DNA from: Tissierellales bacterium
GTDB taxonomy: Bacteria > Bacillota_A > Clostridia > Tissierellales > JASKZW01
Direction of reading: 5' to 3'
Length of the DNA stretch: 14,843 bases
NCBI GenBank assembly: GCA_030147425.1
Contig: JASKZW010000107.1
Coordinates: forward strand, 1 to 14,843
In this document: one piece after another, positions 1 through 7,935 of the stretch
Numbering within the stretch: the stretch's first letter is position 1
How the letters are laid out: every line of letters starts with the position of its first letter
Translations under genes and position numbers: made by a program
The notes under the pieces: model-generated
The model's input: the letters and a program-made list of their open reading frames with translations, nothing else
Database searches by the model: none
What the model was told of the DNA's origin: nothing

Positions 1-19
1 TAGTTTACTTATTTATATT

Positions 20-37
20 CTAAGATATTTATCTTAG
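20..37. other. Small AT-rich hairpin downstream of kamE
   Basis: A 7-bp inverted repeat, CTAAGAT and ATCTTAG around a 4-nt loop, lies about 25 nt past the kamE stop. No T-run follows it on the minus strand, so it is not a convincing rho-independent terminator. It may be a weak mRNA 3' structure or chance in AT-rich DNA. Nothing else is visible in the first 61 bases, and the operon may continue outside the window. Confidence 0.3.
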
Positions 38-61
38 TTATTTTAAACTGATTTTAATTTA

Positions 62-823
62 TTAAACTAATTCTCTATTTACTACTTCTGTTACTATAAA
101 AGTTCCTACGTCATTAGCAAATGTTCCTGGTCCAAATCCTGCGTCATATCCTAACTCTTTTGCAAGTTCGTGACTGATTCTTGGTCCACCAGCTATTAAT
201 ACTACCTTATCTCTTAAACCTTCAGCTTCTAATAATTCTACTAGTTCTGTAAGGTTTGGTATATGAACGTCTTTTTGAGTTACTACCTGAGAAACTAAGA
301 TAGCATCTGCATTTAATTCTATAGCTTTTGCTACTAATTCTTCGTTTGGAACTTGAGATCCTAGGTTATGTGCTTCGATACCTTTGTATCTTTCAAGACC
401 AACATTACCTGCAAATCCCTTCATGTCCATGATAGCGTCTATTCCAACTGTATGAGCGTCTGTACCTGTACAAGCTCCTACTACTACCACGTCTCTTTTT
501 ATATTTTCTTCTATATATTCTTGAACTTCTTCATATGACATAGAAACTATATCAACTTTTGGTACCTCTATTGTTGAATAATCAACTGTATGAACAGATT
601 TACCATATAATACAAAGTAAGTATATCCTATTCCAAGGTCATGGGAATAAACTACTTGTGGTTCTTCAAATCCCATCTTCTTTGCTAGTTGACGAGCTGC
701 TTCTGATGCTTCGTCTCCTGCTGGAACTGGTAATGTAAATGATAACTGTACCATACCGTCGTTTAAGGCATCACCATAAGGTTTTACTTTCGTTAAATCT
801 ACTTTTTCTATTGCTTCAGACAT
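62..823 (-). CDS. kamE: Lysine 5,6-aminomutase, beta (B12- and PLP-lysine-bearing) subunit
   Basis: Small subunit of the cytoplasmic adenosylcobalamin- and PLP-dependent mutase that moves the terminal amino group of D-lysine or L-beta-lysine from C6 to C5 in lysine fermentation. At 253 residues it is close to the usual family length (about 260). An N-terminal domain (about 1-100) is followed by a Rossmann-like cobalamin domain (about 108-245). The B12 signature DxHxxG is D122-A-H124-T-V-G127, with H124 the expected lower axial ligand of cobalt. K135, 11 residues later, matches the spacing of the PLP Schiff-base lysine of the Clostridium sticklandii enzyme (H133/K144). Later glycine-rich segments, such as IAGGPR near 211-216, fit the rest of the cobalamin fold. 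The ATG overlaps the kamD stop by one base (TAATG), and its GGAGG lies within the end of kamD, so the two subunits are probably translationally coupled. Confidence 0.95.
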   Translation of the reverse strand: MSEAIEKVDLTKVKPYGDALNDGMVQLSFTLPVPAGDEASEAARQLAKKMGFEEPQVVYSHDLGIGYTYFVLYGKSVHTVDYSTIEVPKVDIVSMSYEEVQEYIEENIKRDVVVVGACTGTDAHTVGIDAIMDMKGFAGNVGLERYKGIEAHNLGSQVPNEELVAKAIELNADAILVSQVVTQKDVHIPNLTELVELLEAEGLRDKVVLIAGGPRISHELAKELGYDAGFGPGTFANDVGTFIVTEVVNRELV

Positions 824-2376
824 TATCTAGCACCTCCAAGCATTAATGGAATGAATGGGTTAAAGTAACCTTCATCTTTCTTAGCTACTCCATCTAAACC
901 TTTTCCACCTGTTTTTGCTCTTTTAACTCCACCAAATTTACCATGTTCTATAGTTTGGAATAATCCATCTTTTTCTATTTGGCTTAATAGTTCTTCTGCA
1001 TCTTTTAATACTTTTTGAGCTCTTTGAACTATCATTCCGTCTTCTTTAAATGTTATTTCGCTTCCTAAATCTCTAGCATTGTTAAATACATAGTTAGCAT
1101 TTTCAATTGATAGGTATCTATCATGTAAATGCGGAGTATGGATCGCTTCAGTTAACATTCCAAGTAATTGTAAACTTTGGTTAGTCATGATTGAAACCAT
1201 GTTAAACATAGCATCTTGTATATGACCTTTAAATATGTTACCAGTTTTAAATTTAGTTGGTGGCATGTATTTTAAAGGTGCATCTGGGAATATTTCCCTA
1301 GTCATTTGTGCTTGAGCTAATTCGTATAAGAATCCATTTTTAATGCTTGGATCCATTTCGAATGCGTGTCCTAATCCCATTTGCTCTTCTGGAAGTCCAG
1401 CTTGTAGAGCAAATTGCTCGTTTATAAATTGAGAAGCTAATACTGTATGTGCTGCTTCATATGCATCATCAGTTGTTAAGTAGTTATCTTCTCCTGTGTT
1501 TATTATTACTCCCGCAAAACCGTTTATTACTCTTGAGAAGTATTGGTCTACGAAAGTTCTTTGCATGTTTATATCTCTAAATAAGATACCATATAGAGCG
1601 TCATTAAGCATAACGTCTAATCTTTCAATAGCTCCAGCTGCAGCTATCTCAGGCATACAAAGTCCTGAACAGTAGTTACAAAGTCTAATGTATCTTCCTA
1701 CTTCTTCTCCTACTTCGTCTAGAGCCTTTCTCATGATTCTGAAGTTTTCTTGTGTTGCATAAGTACCACCGAAACCTTCTGTAGTTGGTCCGTATGGTAT
1801 ATAGTCTAATAGAGATTGTCCTGTAGTTCTGATTACAGCGATTATATCCGCACCTTGTCTAGCTGCTGCTTGTGCTTGGATAACGTCTTCGTAGATGTTA
1901 CCAGTTGCTACGATTACGTATAGGTAAGGTTTTGCACCTTCTCCTATTTCCTCTATCATTCTTTCTCTTTCTTCTCTTCTTTGTCTGATTCTTTCTACAG
2001 ACTCAACTGCGATCTCTTCAATAGCTGATCTTATTTCTTCTTCTTCAGCTATTGGAAGTTTTGTTAAGTCTATTTCTCCTACTGAAACTTTTTCAGCTAT
2101 TTCTTGTGGTGAAAGACCAGTTTGTATCATAGCATTTCCTACCCAGAAAGATGCTCCCTTTCCAAGTCCGCCGCCTTCTTTTATGTTATCTACTACTACG
2201 TTTGGTAGTGGGATTTCTACTTCATCTACCCCGTCTACTCCTAAAAGTCTAAGTACAGTTCTTTCTGTTGCTGTTGTTGTATGTGCATCTATGAATTCTT
2301 GAACATCTTCTGCTATATTCCTAGCAGCGCTTCTAGAGCTTTCTATCAATGATTGGTCAAGATTTAACTTACTCAT
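823..2376 (-). CDS. kamD: Lysine 5,6-aminomutase, alpha subunit
   Basis: Large TIM-barrel subunit of the B12/PLP aminomutase; it holds the substrate and the PLP phosphate while KamE brings cobalamin and the PLP lysine. It has 517 residues, the normal family length (516 in C. sticklandii, from memory). Positions recalled as PLP contacts in that structure (R184, S189, S238, Y263) appear here with a uniform offset of -1: R183 and S188 in the RTTGQS segment, S237 in CNYCSGLC, and Y262 in DALYGILF. A charged Arg/Glu-rich helix (about 126-146) precedes the barrel. Its GGGAGG ribosome binding site overlaps the kamC stop. The gene is co-transcribed with kamC upstream and kamE downstream. No truncation is visible. 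Confidence 0.95.
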   Translation of the reverse strand: MSKLNLDQSLIESSRSAARNIAEDVQEFIDAHTTTATERTVLRLLGVDGVDEVEIPLPNVVVDNIKEGGGLGKGASFWVGNAMIQTGLSPQEIAEKVSVGEIDLTKLPIAEEEEIRSAIEEIAVESVERIRQRREERERMIEEIGEGAKPYLYVIVATGNIYEDVIQAQAAARQGADIIAVIRTTGQSLLDYIPYGPTTEGFGGTYATQENFRIMRKALDEVGEEVGRYIRLCNYCSGLCMPEIAAAGAIERLDVMLNDALYGILFRDINMQRTFVDQYFSRVINGFAGVIINTGEDNYLTTDDAYEAAHTVLASQFINEQFALQAGLPEEQMGLGHAFEMDPSIKNGFLYELAQAQMTREIFPDAPLKYMPPTKFKTGNIFKGHIQDAMFNMVSIMTNQSLQLLGMLTEAIHTPHLHDRYLSIENANYVFNNARDLGSEITFKEDGMIVQRAQKVLKDAEELLSQIEKDGLFQTIEHGKFGGVKRAKTGGKGLDGVAKKDEGYFNPFIPLMLGGAR

Positions 2377-2389
2377 CTTATTACCTCCC

Positions 2390-4012
2390 TTAATTATCTA
2401 AATAATCTTCTGCTATTTTGATTATTTCATCATCTAAGCCCATTATCTTGGCTATATTAAGTGCATCTCTTGGCACTGTTTCATCTTTTCCTACTGTTTC
2501 CAATCTATAATCCATATGTTTATTTATAAAGTCCATCTTCTCATCTAAATTTATATCATCTAACATTTCTTCCCAATCTACATTGGAAAGCCCTCTAACT
2601 TGTAAGTGCTGAACTCCTTCTAAGTTGGCTATATTATCATAGTGAGTTGTTAGTAGGGTTATAGGTTGCCTATCCTTTAAATACTCTACTATGGCTCTTG
2701 AAATTGCATGACCCTCTTCTGGGTTAGTTCCACGAGCTAATTCATCTATTAATATCAAGCCCTTATCATCTGCCTTAGAAAGTGCCTTGCTTACTATTTG
2801 AATCTCTCCCCCGAAGGTGGAAAGTCCTGAATCTGTTGATTGCATATCTCCTATAGATGATTTGATGTAATTGTTTAATGCTAGTTTCATACTCTTAGCT
2901 GGTACAAACAGTCCATGTTGGGCCATGGCTGTAAGTAATCCTACTAACTTCAAGGAAACACTTTTTCCACCCATATTGGCTCCTGTTATACAAGTAGCTC
3001 CTTTACCTAAAGAAATTGTTATTGGGGTAAACTCAAGATCTTTAGTTTTTAAAAAGTCATTTACCTTAGGGTGTACTCCATCTATTATTTCAATTATGTT
3101 TTCCTCTACTATTTCTGGCTTAACAGCCTCTATATCAATTGCATATTTCGCCTTGGCTAGAAGTAAATCTAACCTTCCGATGTTGGCTATATTCCTAAAA
3201 AGATATTTTCTTCTTTTACCTATTTCCTTTGAAAGAGATTCTCTTATTCTAAGTTCTTCCCTTTCTTCTCTATCTAAAAGTACAGTGATCTGCCTATCCA
3301 TTTCTTCCATCTCATCTGTATTTTTAATTTTGAATTTTACATTCATATAAGTCTCTGATACATAAGTTAAAAAAGGGTAGTTTTTAATCTTATCCAGAGT
3401 CTTATCATCATTTTTTGAAACTACTACTGTAGAGTCGGGTCTAACTATTAGATTAAAGTCTTCCTTAATCTTTTCTCTAATTTCTTTTACTCTAAGTTTC
3501 ATCTCCTTATCCAAAGATTGTTTTTTATCCCTAATATTTTTTAGGGTCTTTGAATAATTATCATATATATAAAAAGTTGTTATTTTTGTGCCCTCTGGGT
3601 CTAGGGCCTCTTCTAATGCCTCTATGGGCTCTATTTTTGTTTCATGGTAGATGGGAAAATTATGTTCTACCATGAATTCATTTATTTCTCTTATAACAAA
3701 TAGCAGAAGCTTTATTTCAAAAAGTTCTACCTCTGTTAAGATCATTCCATCCCTTGCACGTCTGATGGAATTTCTTATATCCTTAACATGGCTTAGGATA
3801 TTATTCATATCCCTTCTGATTTGCCTATCCTCCATTAAAGGTAATAAACCTTTAACTCTATTTAATTCTTCTTCCAGTTGTTCTTCTTGACCTATAACGT
3901 AGGCAGATAGCCTTCCTTTGTACATTCTACCTATTGGTGTTACAGGTTCTATACTATCTAACACATATTGAAAATCCAAAGAATGTTTTGTAGTTTCATC
4001 CATAAATACCAT
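2390..4012 (-). CDS. kamC: KamC, MutS-like ABC ATPase of the lysine fermentation operon
   Basis: A MutS-superfamily ATPase without the N-terminal mismatch-binding domain, 540 residues from the chosen start. Residues about 1-300 are mostly charged helices of the lever/clamp type (long Glu/Lys/Arg-rich stretches around 160-270). The C-terminal ATPase has Walker A GANMGGKS (344-351), a FGGEIQ segment (400-405), Walker B LILIDE (419-424) followed by ARGTNPEEG, and the switch histidine in TTHYD (H457). The ATPase therefore looks intact. A role in DNA repair is unlikely given its place between lysine aminomutase genes; a MutS-like partner also accompanies ornithine 4,5-aminomutase clusters. Acting as a chaperone or reactivator of the B12 enzyme is inference. 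The longest open frame begins at a GTG (4024) that lies inside the AGGTGG Shine-Dalgarno, so the ATG at 4012, 8 nt after it and 1 nt past the kamB stop, is preferred. Confidence 0.87.
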   Translation of the reverse strand: MVFMDETTKHSLDFQYVLDSIEPVTPIGRMYKGRLSAYVIGQEEQLEEELNRVKGLLPLMEDRQIRRDMNNILSHVKDIRNSIRRARDGMILTEVELFEIKLLLFVIREINEFMVEHNFPIYHETKIEPIEALEEALDPEGTKITTFYIYDNYSKTLKNIRDKKQSLDKEMKLRVKEIREKIKEDFNLIVRPDSTVVVSKNDDKTLDKIKNYPFLTYVSETYMNVKFKIKNTDEMEEMDRQITVLLDREEREELRIRESLSKEIGKRRKYLFRNIANIGRLDLLLAKAKYAIDIEAVKPEIVEENIIEIIDGVHPKVNDFLKTKDLEFTPITISLGKGATCITGANMGGKSVSLKLVGLLTAMAQHGLFVPAKSMKLALNNYIKSSIGDMQSTDSGLSTFGGEIQIVSKALSKADDKGLILIDELARGTNPEEGHAISRAIVEYLKDRQPITLLTTHYDNIANLEGVQHLQVRGLSNVDWEEMLDDINLDEKMDFINKHMDYRLETVGKDETVPRDALNIAKIMGLDDEIIKIAEDYLDN

Positions 4013-4013
4013 A

Positions 4014-5045
4014 TTATTCACCACCTAATACTAAGTCTATTACAGGAACGTCTTTTATAAATGCTCTCATAGCTTCTAAATATTCTACTGGGTCAAAGTA
4101 ATATCCTTGGGGTGCAAAAGGGTTGATAGTTATGGCTACTAAGTTTATCTTCCATAACACTTTTACATTAATTCCTTGCCTTTTGAATATTAGCCAATCT
4201 CTAGGATTTATAAATACTTTAGTTCCATCAGATATTACTATATCCACATCCTTATACTTCCTAGTGGATCTTACTAAATCTGAAACAGTCTTTTTAACTA
4301 AAGAACCTGGTATTACTACATATTTAGAGTCATCCTCTATATATTCAGCTATAGTACTACCAGCATTTAAAGCTGTTTTTATTGGAACTTCTCTTACTTC
4401 TTTATCCTCATCGATTATAGCTATTTCTCCTCTTTCTATAACTTCTTGAACTAGATCTTTATATTCTGGGTCTGATACTTCTTCTAGTCCTAAAAGACTG
4501 GCCATATGGGCCGTTTCCTCAATAGTCTTACTCATGGTTCTGGAAACTACAGCTCCTGTAGCTAGTATTGTGGCTTCTGATATTCTAGGGTCAGCTGAGG
4601 ATATTCTATCCAAGGCTCCATCTATGATTACAAATTCTGCTCCTAGACTTAACATTTTGTCGGAAACTTCTTTTATCTCTGATAGAAGCTGAGGGCCTGC
4701 AACCTGTATATATCCACTGGTTCTTACCCTTCCAATAACAATGTTTCCCATAGGGGTTCTATGGTCTGTTATTTCTAATATTTCTATATTAGCATCTCCT
4801 AAGGGTAACATTTCCCTTGCTGTAGCCACATAGGTACCTGCCTCCACATAGATTCTTGGTTTCTCGGTTTCAGTAACCACATCTTCACCTTCACCATCTC
4901 TTCCTATGGAGGTTATGCCTATAGGAATATCCTCATACATAGCCTCACCTATTAGGTGATTAAGAGTTACCGTCTTACCACTGTTTTTTGACATTCCTAC
5001 TATAGATATTGTTTTGTACTTATCTTTAATGAATTCTATTAACAC
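4014..5045 (-). CDS. kamB: KamB, P-loop NTPase-like protein of the lysine fermentation operon
   Basis: A 343-residue protein of unproven function, found with KamC in kamA-to-kamE operons. A nucleotide-binding loop GMSKNSGKT (17-25) follows the first beta strand (ISIVG), and a Walker-B-like hydrophobic strand FVIIDGALDR lies at 138-147. This makes it a probable soluble P-loop GTPase or ATPase. I see no G-domain NKxD motif, and no signal peptide or membrane segment. The start is GTG, supported by GGAGGA 7 nt upstream. Its last codons carry the kamC ribosome binding site, and the kamC ATG follows the stop by 1 nt, so KamB and KamC are probably made together. The likely job is maintenance, cofactor loading or repair of the neighbouring radical mutases; this is inferred from context only. 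Confidence 0.75.
   Translation of the reverse strand: MLIEFIKDKYKTISIVGMSKNSGKTVTLNHLIGEAMYEDIPIGITSIGRDGEGEDVVTETEKPRIYVEAGTYVATAREMLPLGDANIEILEITDHRTPMGNIVIGRVRTSGYIQVAGPQLLSEIKEVSDKMLSLGAEFVIIDGALDRISSADPRISEATILATGAVVSRTMSKTIEETAHMASLLGLEEVSDPEYKDLVQEVIERGEIAIIDEDKEVREVPIKTALNAGSTIAEYIEDDSKYVVIPGSLVKKTVSDLVRSTRKYKDVDIVISDGTKVFINPRDWLIFKRQGINVKVLWKINLVAITINPFAPQGYYFDPVEYLEAMRAFIKDVPVIDLVLGGE
4021..4026 (-). promoter_or_regulatory. Ribosome binding site deciding the kamC start
   Basis: AGGTGG lies inside the last codons of kamB. The GTG that opens the longest kamC frame falls within this motif and cannot use it, whereas the ATG at 4012 sits 8 nt downstream, a normal spacing. Confidence 0.75.
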
Positions 5046-5077
5046 GGTATCTTCCTCCAGCTAACCTTCCCTATTTT

Positions 5078-5300
5078 TATCCTACATCCTTTTCCTTAGA
5101 TTTTAATCTATCTAATCCTATCCTATTAATCTATATAATTCCTATCCTATCCGATCTTAATTTAAGCTTGCCTATCCTAATTTTAATCTACTATTCTTAA
5201 CTTAATATTTTATTGAGTATTATTAAATATTATTGCCCTATCCTAATTTTAATCTATCCTAATTCCTATCCTAATTAGTCTATCCTATGATTTTAATCTA
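5078..5300. repeat. Degenerate TATCCTA repeat tract between kamA and kamB
   Basis: The 290-nt gap between kamA and kamB holds about eight copies of TATCCTA (TAGGATA on the transcribed strand) and four copies of TTTTAATCTA, often joined as CCTAATTTTAATCTA. Spacing is irregular and copies are imperfect, so this is slipped or expanded low-complexity DNA rather than CRISPR. On the mRNA it gives purine-rich AGGATAG motifs. I see no open reading frame and no clear sigma-A promoter in it. It lies in a transcribed position within an otherwise tightly packed operon. Confidence 0.7.
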
Positions 5301-5303
5301 TTT

Positions 5304-5322
5304 GGAGGAGCTAGGCTCCTCC
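5304..5322 (-). other. GC-rich hairpin just after kamA
   Basis: A perfect 8-bp stem (GGAGGAGC / GCTCCTCC) with a 3-nt loop begins 13 nt after the kamA stop codon. On the transcribed strand it is followed by AAATAGATT, not a U-run, so it is not a standard intrinsic terminator. It fits better as a 3' stabiliser or processing element that would let kamA mRNA accumulate above kamB-kamE. That role is inference. Confidence 0.6.
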
Positions 5323-5335
5323 ATGAAAAAACTTC

Positions 5336-6574
5336 TTATCTTTTCTTTCTTGCTAAATCTTTAGGTTCCATGAATTTTACTTCTGGTCCTGTTAATAGTT
5401 CTGCTACTCCACCGTATTCTCTTTCTGCTTTACAGTCTTCACATTGACACTCTTCTTCTACGATTTGTGGTTCGATATAAGTTGTTATAACTCCTTCGTA
5501 GTTTCTAAGTGCAATCTTAGTTGGTGATTGTGAGATTACGTATTGAGGCATAACTGGAGTTTTTCCTCCTCCACCTGGAGCGTCAACAACAAATGTTGGA
5601 ACAGCATATCCTGATGTATGTCCTCTTAGACCTTCTATTATTTCTATACCTTTTGCAACTTTTGTTCTGAAGTGTTCAATTCCCATTGAAAGGTCACATT
5701 GGTAGATGTAGTATGGTCTAACTCTTGCTTTAACTAGTTCGTGAACTAAGTTTTTCATTATATTAACACAGTCGTTAACTCCTCTTAATAATACTGTTTG
5801 GTTACCTAGAGGTACTCCTGCATCTGCTAATCTTCTACATGCTTCAACTGATGTTTCTGTTATTTCTTTTGGATGGTTGAAGTGTGTATTTAACCAGATT
5901 GGGTGGTATTTTGATAACATTTCCACTAATTCTGGAGTAATTCTTTGTGGAAGAACTACTGGAGTTCTTGATCCAATTCTTACTATTTCAACGTGGTCTA
6001 TTTTTCTAAGTTCGCTTATGATGTACTCTAATAATTCGTCAGATACTAATAAAGCGTCTCCACCTGAAAGTAAAACGTCTCTTACTTCTGGAGTGTTTCT
6101 GATGTATTCTAACGCTCCATCAATTCTGCTTCTTGGTACTCCTGCGTCTTGTTGTCCTGCGAATCTTCTTCTTGTACAGTGTCTACAATACATAGAACAT
6201 TGGTCAGTTATTAAGAATAAAACTCTATCTGGGTATCTGTGAGTTATTCCTGGTACTGGTGAATCTTCGTCTTCAGCTAGAGGGTCTTCTAAGTCTGATT
6301 CTGATTCAAAAGTTTCCATTATTGTTGGAACTGCTTGCATTCTTACTGGACAGTTTGGATCTTCTGGATCCATAAGTGATGCATAGTATGGAGTTATTCC
6401 CATTCTGAATTTTCCAAGTACTTCTCCTATTTCTTCTTTTTCTTTTTCAGTTAAGTTGATTACTTTTCCTAAAGTTTCAACATCTTGGATTCTGTTTCTT
6501 ACTTGCCATTGCCAGTCATTCCACTCTTCTTCTGTAACATCTGCCCAAAGTTCAATATCTTTGTAGTTTCTCAT
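5336..6574 (-). CDS. kamA: L-lysine 2,3-aminomutase (radical SAM, PLP)
   Basis: Converts L-lysine to L-beta-lysine, the first step of this fermentation route, using S-adenosylmethionine, a [4Fe-4S] cluster and PLP. The radical SAM motif CxxxCxxC is C126, C130, C133 in [14 protein letters not shown] (171-173) follows strand 1 for SAM binding. K338 in PGGGGKTP is the PLP lysine. D294 and D331 match the substrate-binding aspartates, and C269, C376, C378, C381 match the zinc ligands of the Clostridium subterminale enzyme, each with an offset of +1 to its numbering. At 412 residues it has full family length. The C-terminal zinc cysteines indicate true KamA rather than the shorter EpmB-type homologues. 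The ATG has an AAGGGGGA ribosome binding site. It is preceded by kdd (55-nt gap) and followed by a hairpin and repeat tract. Confidence 0.97.
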   Translation of the reverse strand: MRNYKDIELWADVTEEEWNDWQWQVRNRIQDVETLGKVINLTEKEKEEIGEVLGKFRMGITPYYASLMDPEDPNCPVRMQAVPTIMETFESESDLEDPLAEDEDSPVPGITHRYPDRVLFLITDQCSMYCRHCTRRRFAGQQDAGVPRSRIDGALEYIRNTPEVRDVLLSGGDALLVSDELLEYIISELRKIDHVEIVRIGSRTPVVLPQRITPELVEMLSKYHPIWLNTHFNHPKEITETSVEACRRLADAGVPLGNQTVLLRGVNDCVNIMKNLVHELVKARVRPYYIYQCDLSMGIEHFRTKVAKGIEIIEGLRGHTSGYAVPTFVVDAPGGGGKTPVMPQYVISQSPTKIALRNYEGVITTYIEPQIVEEECQCEDCKAEREYGGVAELLTGPEVKFMEPKDLARKKR

Positions 6575-6629
6575 TTTAAATATCCCCCTTATTTTATAAA
6601 GAATTTATCATTGGAAAAATTTTATACTA

Positions 6630-7667
6630 TTATGCGTATAATTCTTCTGTTATCCTTCTTAATTCTTTAGACTCTCTTAAGATTTCTAAAGTTATTTCAG
6701 CATGTCCTTTTGTATAACCGTTTCCGATTATCATTTCTACGTCTTTACCTACACCTTCAGCTCCTAAAGCAGCTTTAGTAAAGCTTGTAGCCATACTGAA
6801 GAAGTATACAGTACCTTCATCTTTAGTTATTAGGATTGATGACATTTCTGTGTTAGGAACGTTTACTATGTTAATAACAACGTCTGCCATTTCTCCATTA
6901 GTAACTTCCCCTATTTTTTCCATCATTTCAACAGCGTCTTGAGCGTTAGCGTTTATTGCTACGTCTGCAAGTCCTGCATCCATAACTCTTTGTAAAGCTT
7001 CATCATTAATATCTACTGTTATTACCTTACCAGTAACTCCTGCTCTTTTCTTAGCTTCATATAATGAGAACATTCCTGCTTTACCAGTTCCACCTATTAA
7101 TACTACTGTATCGCCTGGTTTAACTAATTTTGCAGTTTGAGCTGGTGCTCCTGCTATATCAAGTGCTGATAATACTAAGTTTTCTGGTATATCAGATGGT
7201 ATTTTAGCATATATTCCTGATTCAAATAAGATTGCTTTACCTTTTATATCAACTTGGTCATTATCTTTTCTTACGTCTAAGATTTCATCTATTCTTAATG
7301 GTGTTAAAGATAATGATACTAAAGTTGCAACTTTATCTCCTACTTTTAGATCAGTTTTTCCTTCTAAAGCAGGTCCTATTTTTTCTACAGTTCCTATAAG
7401 CATTCCGCCTGAACCTGTAACTGGGTTTTGATGTTTACCTTTCTCATCAACTATTCCCATCATTATTTCTTTTATACCTTCAACGTCTCCGCCTGCTTGC
7501 TCACTAATTTGAGTGAATGATGCAGAGTCGATGTTTAATGTTTTAACATCTATAAGTATTTCGTTGTCGTATATTTCCATGTCATTGTCTATTTTGTTCG
7601 CTGGTTGAGGTAGAACACCTTTTGGTTCTAAAACTCTATGCGTACCGTATGGACAGCCTTTTTTCAT
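6630..7667 (-). CDS. kdd: L-erythro-3,5-diaminohexanoate dehydrogenase
   Basis: Oxidatively deaminates 3,5-diaminohexanoate, the KamDE product, to 3-keto-5-aminohexanoate with NAD(P)+, releasing ammonia. The 345-residue protein has an N-terminal domain (about 1-165) and a Rossmann domain with VVLIGGTGKAGMF, in which GGTGKAG is 192-198. Strand beta-2 ends in D219 (VITVDIND), an acidic residue that favours NAD+ over NADP+. The start of the protein, MKKGCPYGTHRVLEPKGVLPQ, is typical of Kdd as I recall it. A GAGGAG ribosome binding site precedes the ATG. It is the first gene of the operon behind a sigma-54 promoter, an arrangement differing from kamA-first clusters. Confidence 0.92.
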   Translation of the reverse strand: MKKGCPYGTHRVLEPKGVLPQPANKIDNDMEIYDNEILIDVKTLNIDSASFTQISEQAGGDVEGIKEIMMGIVDEKGKHQNPVTGSGGMLIGTVEKIGPALEGKTDLKVGDKVATLVSLSLTPLRIDEILDVRKDNDQVDIKGKAILFESGIYAKIPSDIPENLVLSALDIAGAPAQTAKLVKPGDTVVLIGGTGKAGMFSLYEAKKRAGVTGKVITVDINDEALQRVMDAGLADVAINANAQDAVEMMEKIGEVTNGEMADVVINIVNVPNTEMSSILITKDEGTVYFFSMATSFTKAALGAEGVGKDVEMIIGNGYTKGHAEITLEILRESKELRRITEELYA

Positions 7668-7746
7668 GTAAAACTCCTCCTCTATATTTATTTAAACATT
7701 TGATTAATTTTTGAAAACTTATGTAAGCTTCCTGTGCACATATATA

Positions 7747-7763
7747 ATGCAACTAGTGTGCCA
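7747..7763 (-). promoter_or_regulatory. Sigma-54 (RpoN) promoter of the kdd-kam operon
   Basis: On the minus strand TGGCAC-N5-TTGCAT matches the -24/-12 consensus (TGGCAC-N5-TTGCW) at every defined position, and the GG and GC doublets have the correct register. Transcription should begin near 7736, leaving a leader of about 70 nt before kdd. The gene just upstream encodes a sigma-54 activator, which strongly supports the call. Confidence 0.93.
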
Positions 7764-7870
7764 AGTCTGATTTTTTATTGAAAATCTTTTTTCCAAACTA
7801 AGCTAAAGGCCTATTTAAAGCCATTTAAGATTGTTAAATGTTTTTTTATCTTTTTTTATAATTTTAAAAT

Positions 7871-7887
7871 AGCTGAATATTTAAGCA
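7871..7887. promoter_or_regulatory. Possible activator-binding dyad upstream of the sigma-54 promoter
   Basis: An imperfect dyad GCTnAA...TTnAGC lies about 110 bp upstream of the -24 box, within the usual distance for an enhancer site. A looser GCTAAA...TTTAAAGC pair lies near 7801-7822. Both are weak, AT-rich matches, so the assignment to the adjacent activator is tentative. Confidence 0.25.
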
Positions 7888-7894
7888 GAATAAG

Positions 7895-7919
7895 AAAAAA
7901 AGCGCCTAATTTTAGGCGC
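7895..7919 (-). terminator. Intrinsic terminator of the sigma-54 activator gene
   Basis: GCGCCTA/TAGGCGC forms a 7-bp GC-rich stem with a 4-nt loop, followed on the minus strand by seven U residues. It lies 16 nt past the activator stop and separates this transcript from the kam operon. Confidence 0.92.
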
Positions 7920-7935
7920 CGATTTCTATTCTTTG

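Noticed and set aside
2871..3350. A 159-codon plus-strand open frame opposite kamC
   Set aside because: It lies wholly antisense to the conserved ATPase of kamC, has no good ribosome binding site and reads as low-complexity Ser/Leu/Ile sequence. The same holds for the other plus-strand frames at 3651, 4123, 5877, 8468, 9589, 10550, 12381 and 12793.
2390..4012. KamC as a DNA mismatch repair MutS/MutS2
   Set aside because: It has no mismatch-recognition domain and no C-terminal Smr nuclease domain, and it is embedded in the lysine fermentation operon.
5078..5300. CRISPR-like array
   Set aside because: Repeats are only 7-15 nt, irregularly spaced and degenerate, with no unique spacers of constant length and no cas genes.
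5304..5322. Intrinsic terminator after kamA
   Set aside because: The stem is strong but no U-run follows it on the minus strand, nor a T-run on the plus strand. It is reported as a hairpin of other function.
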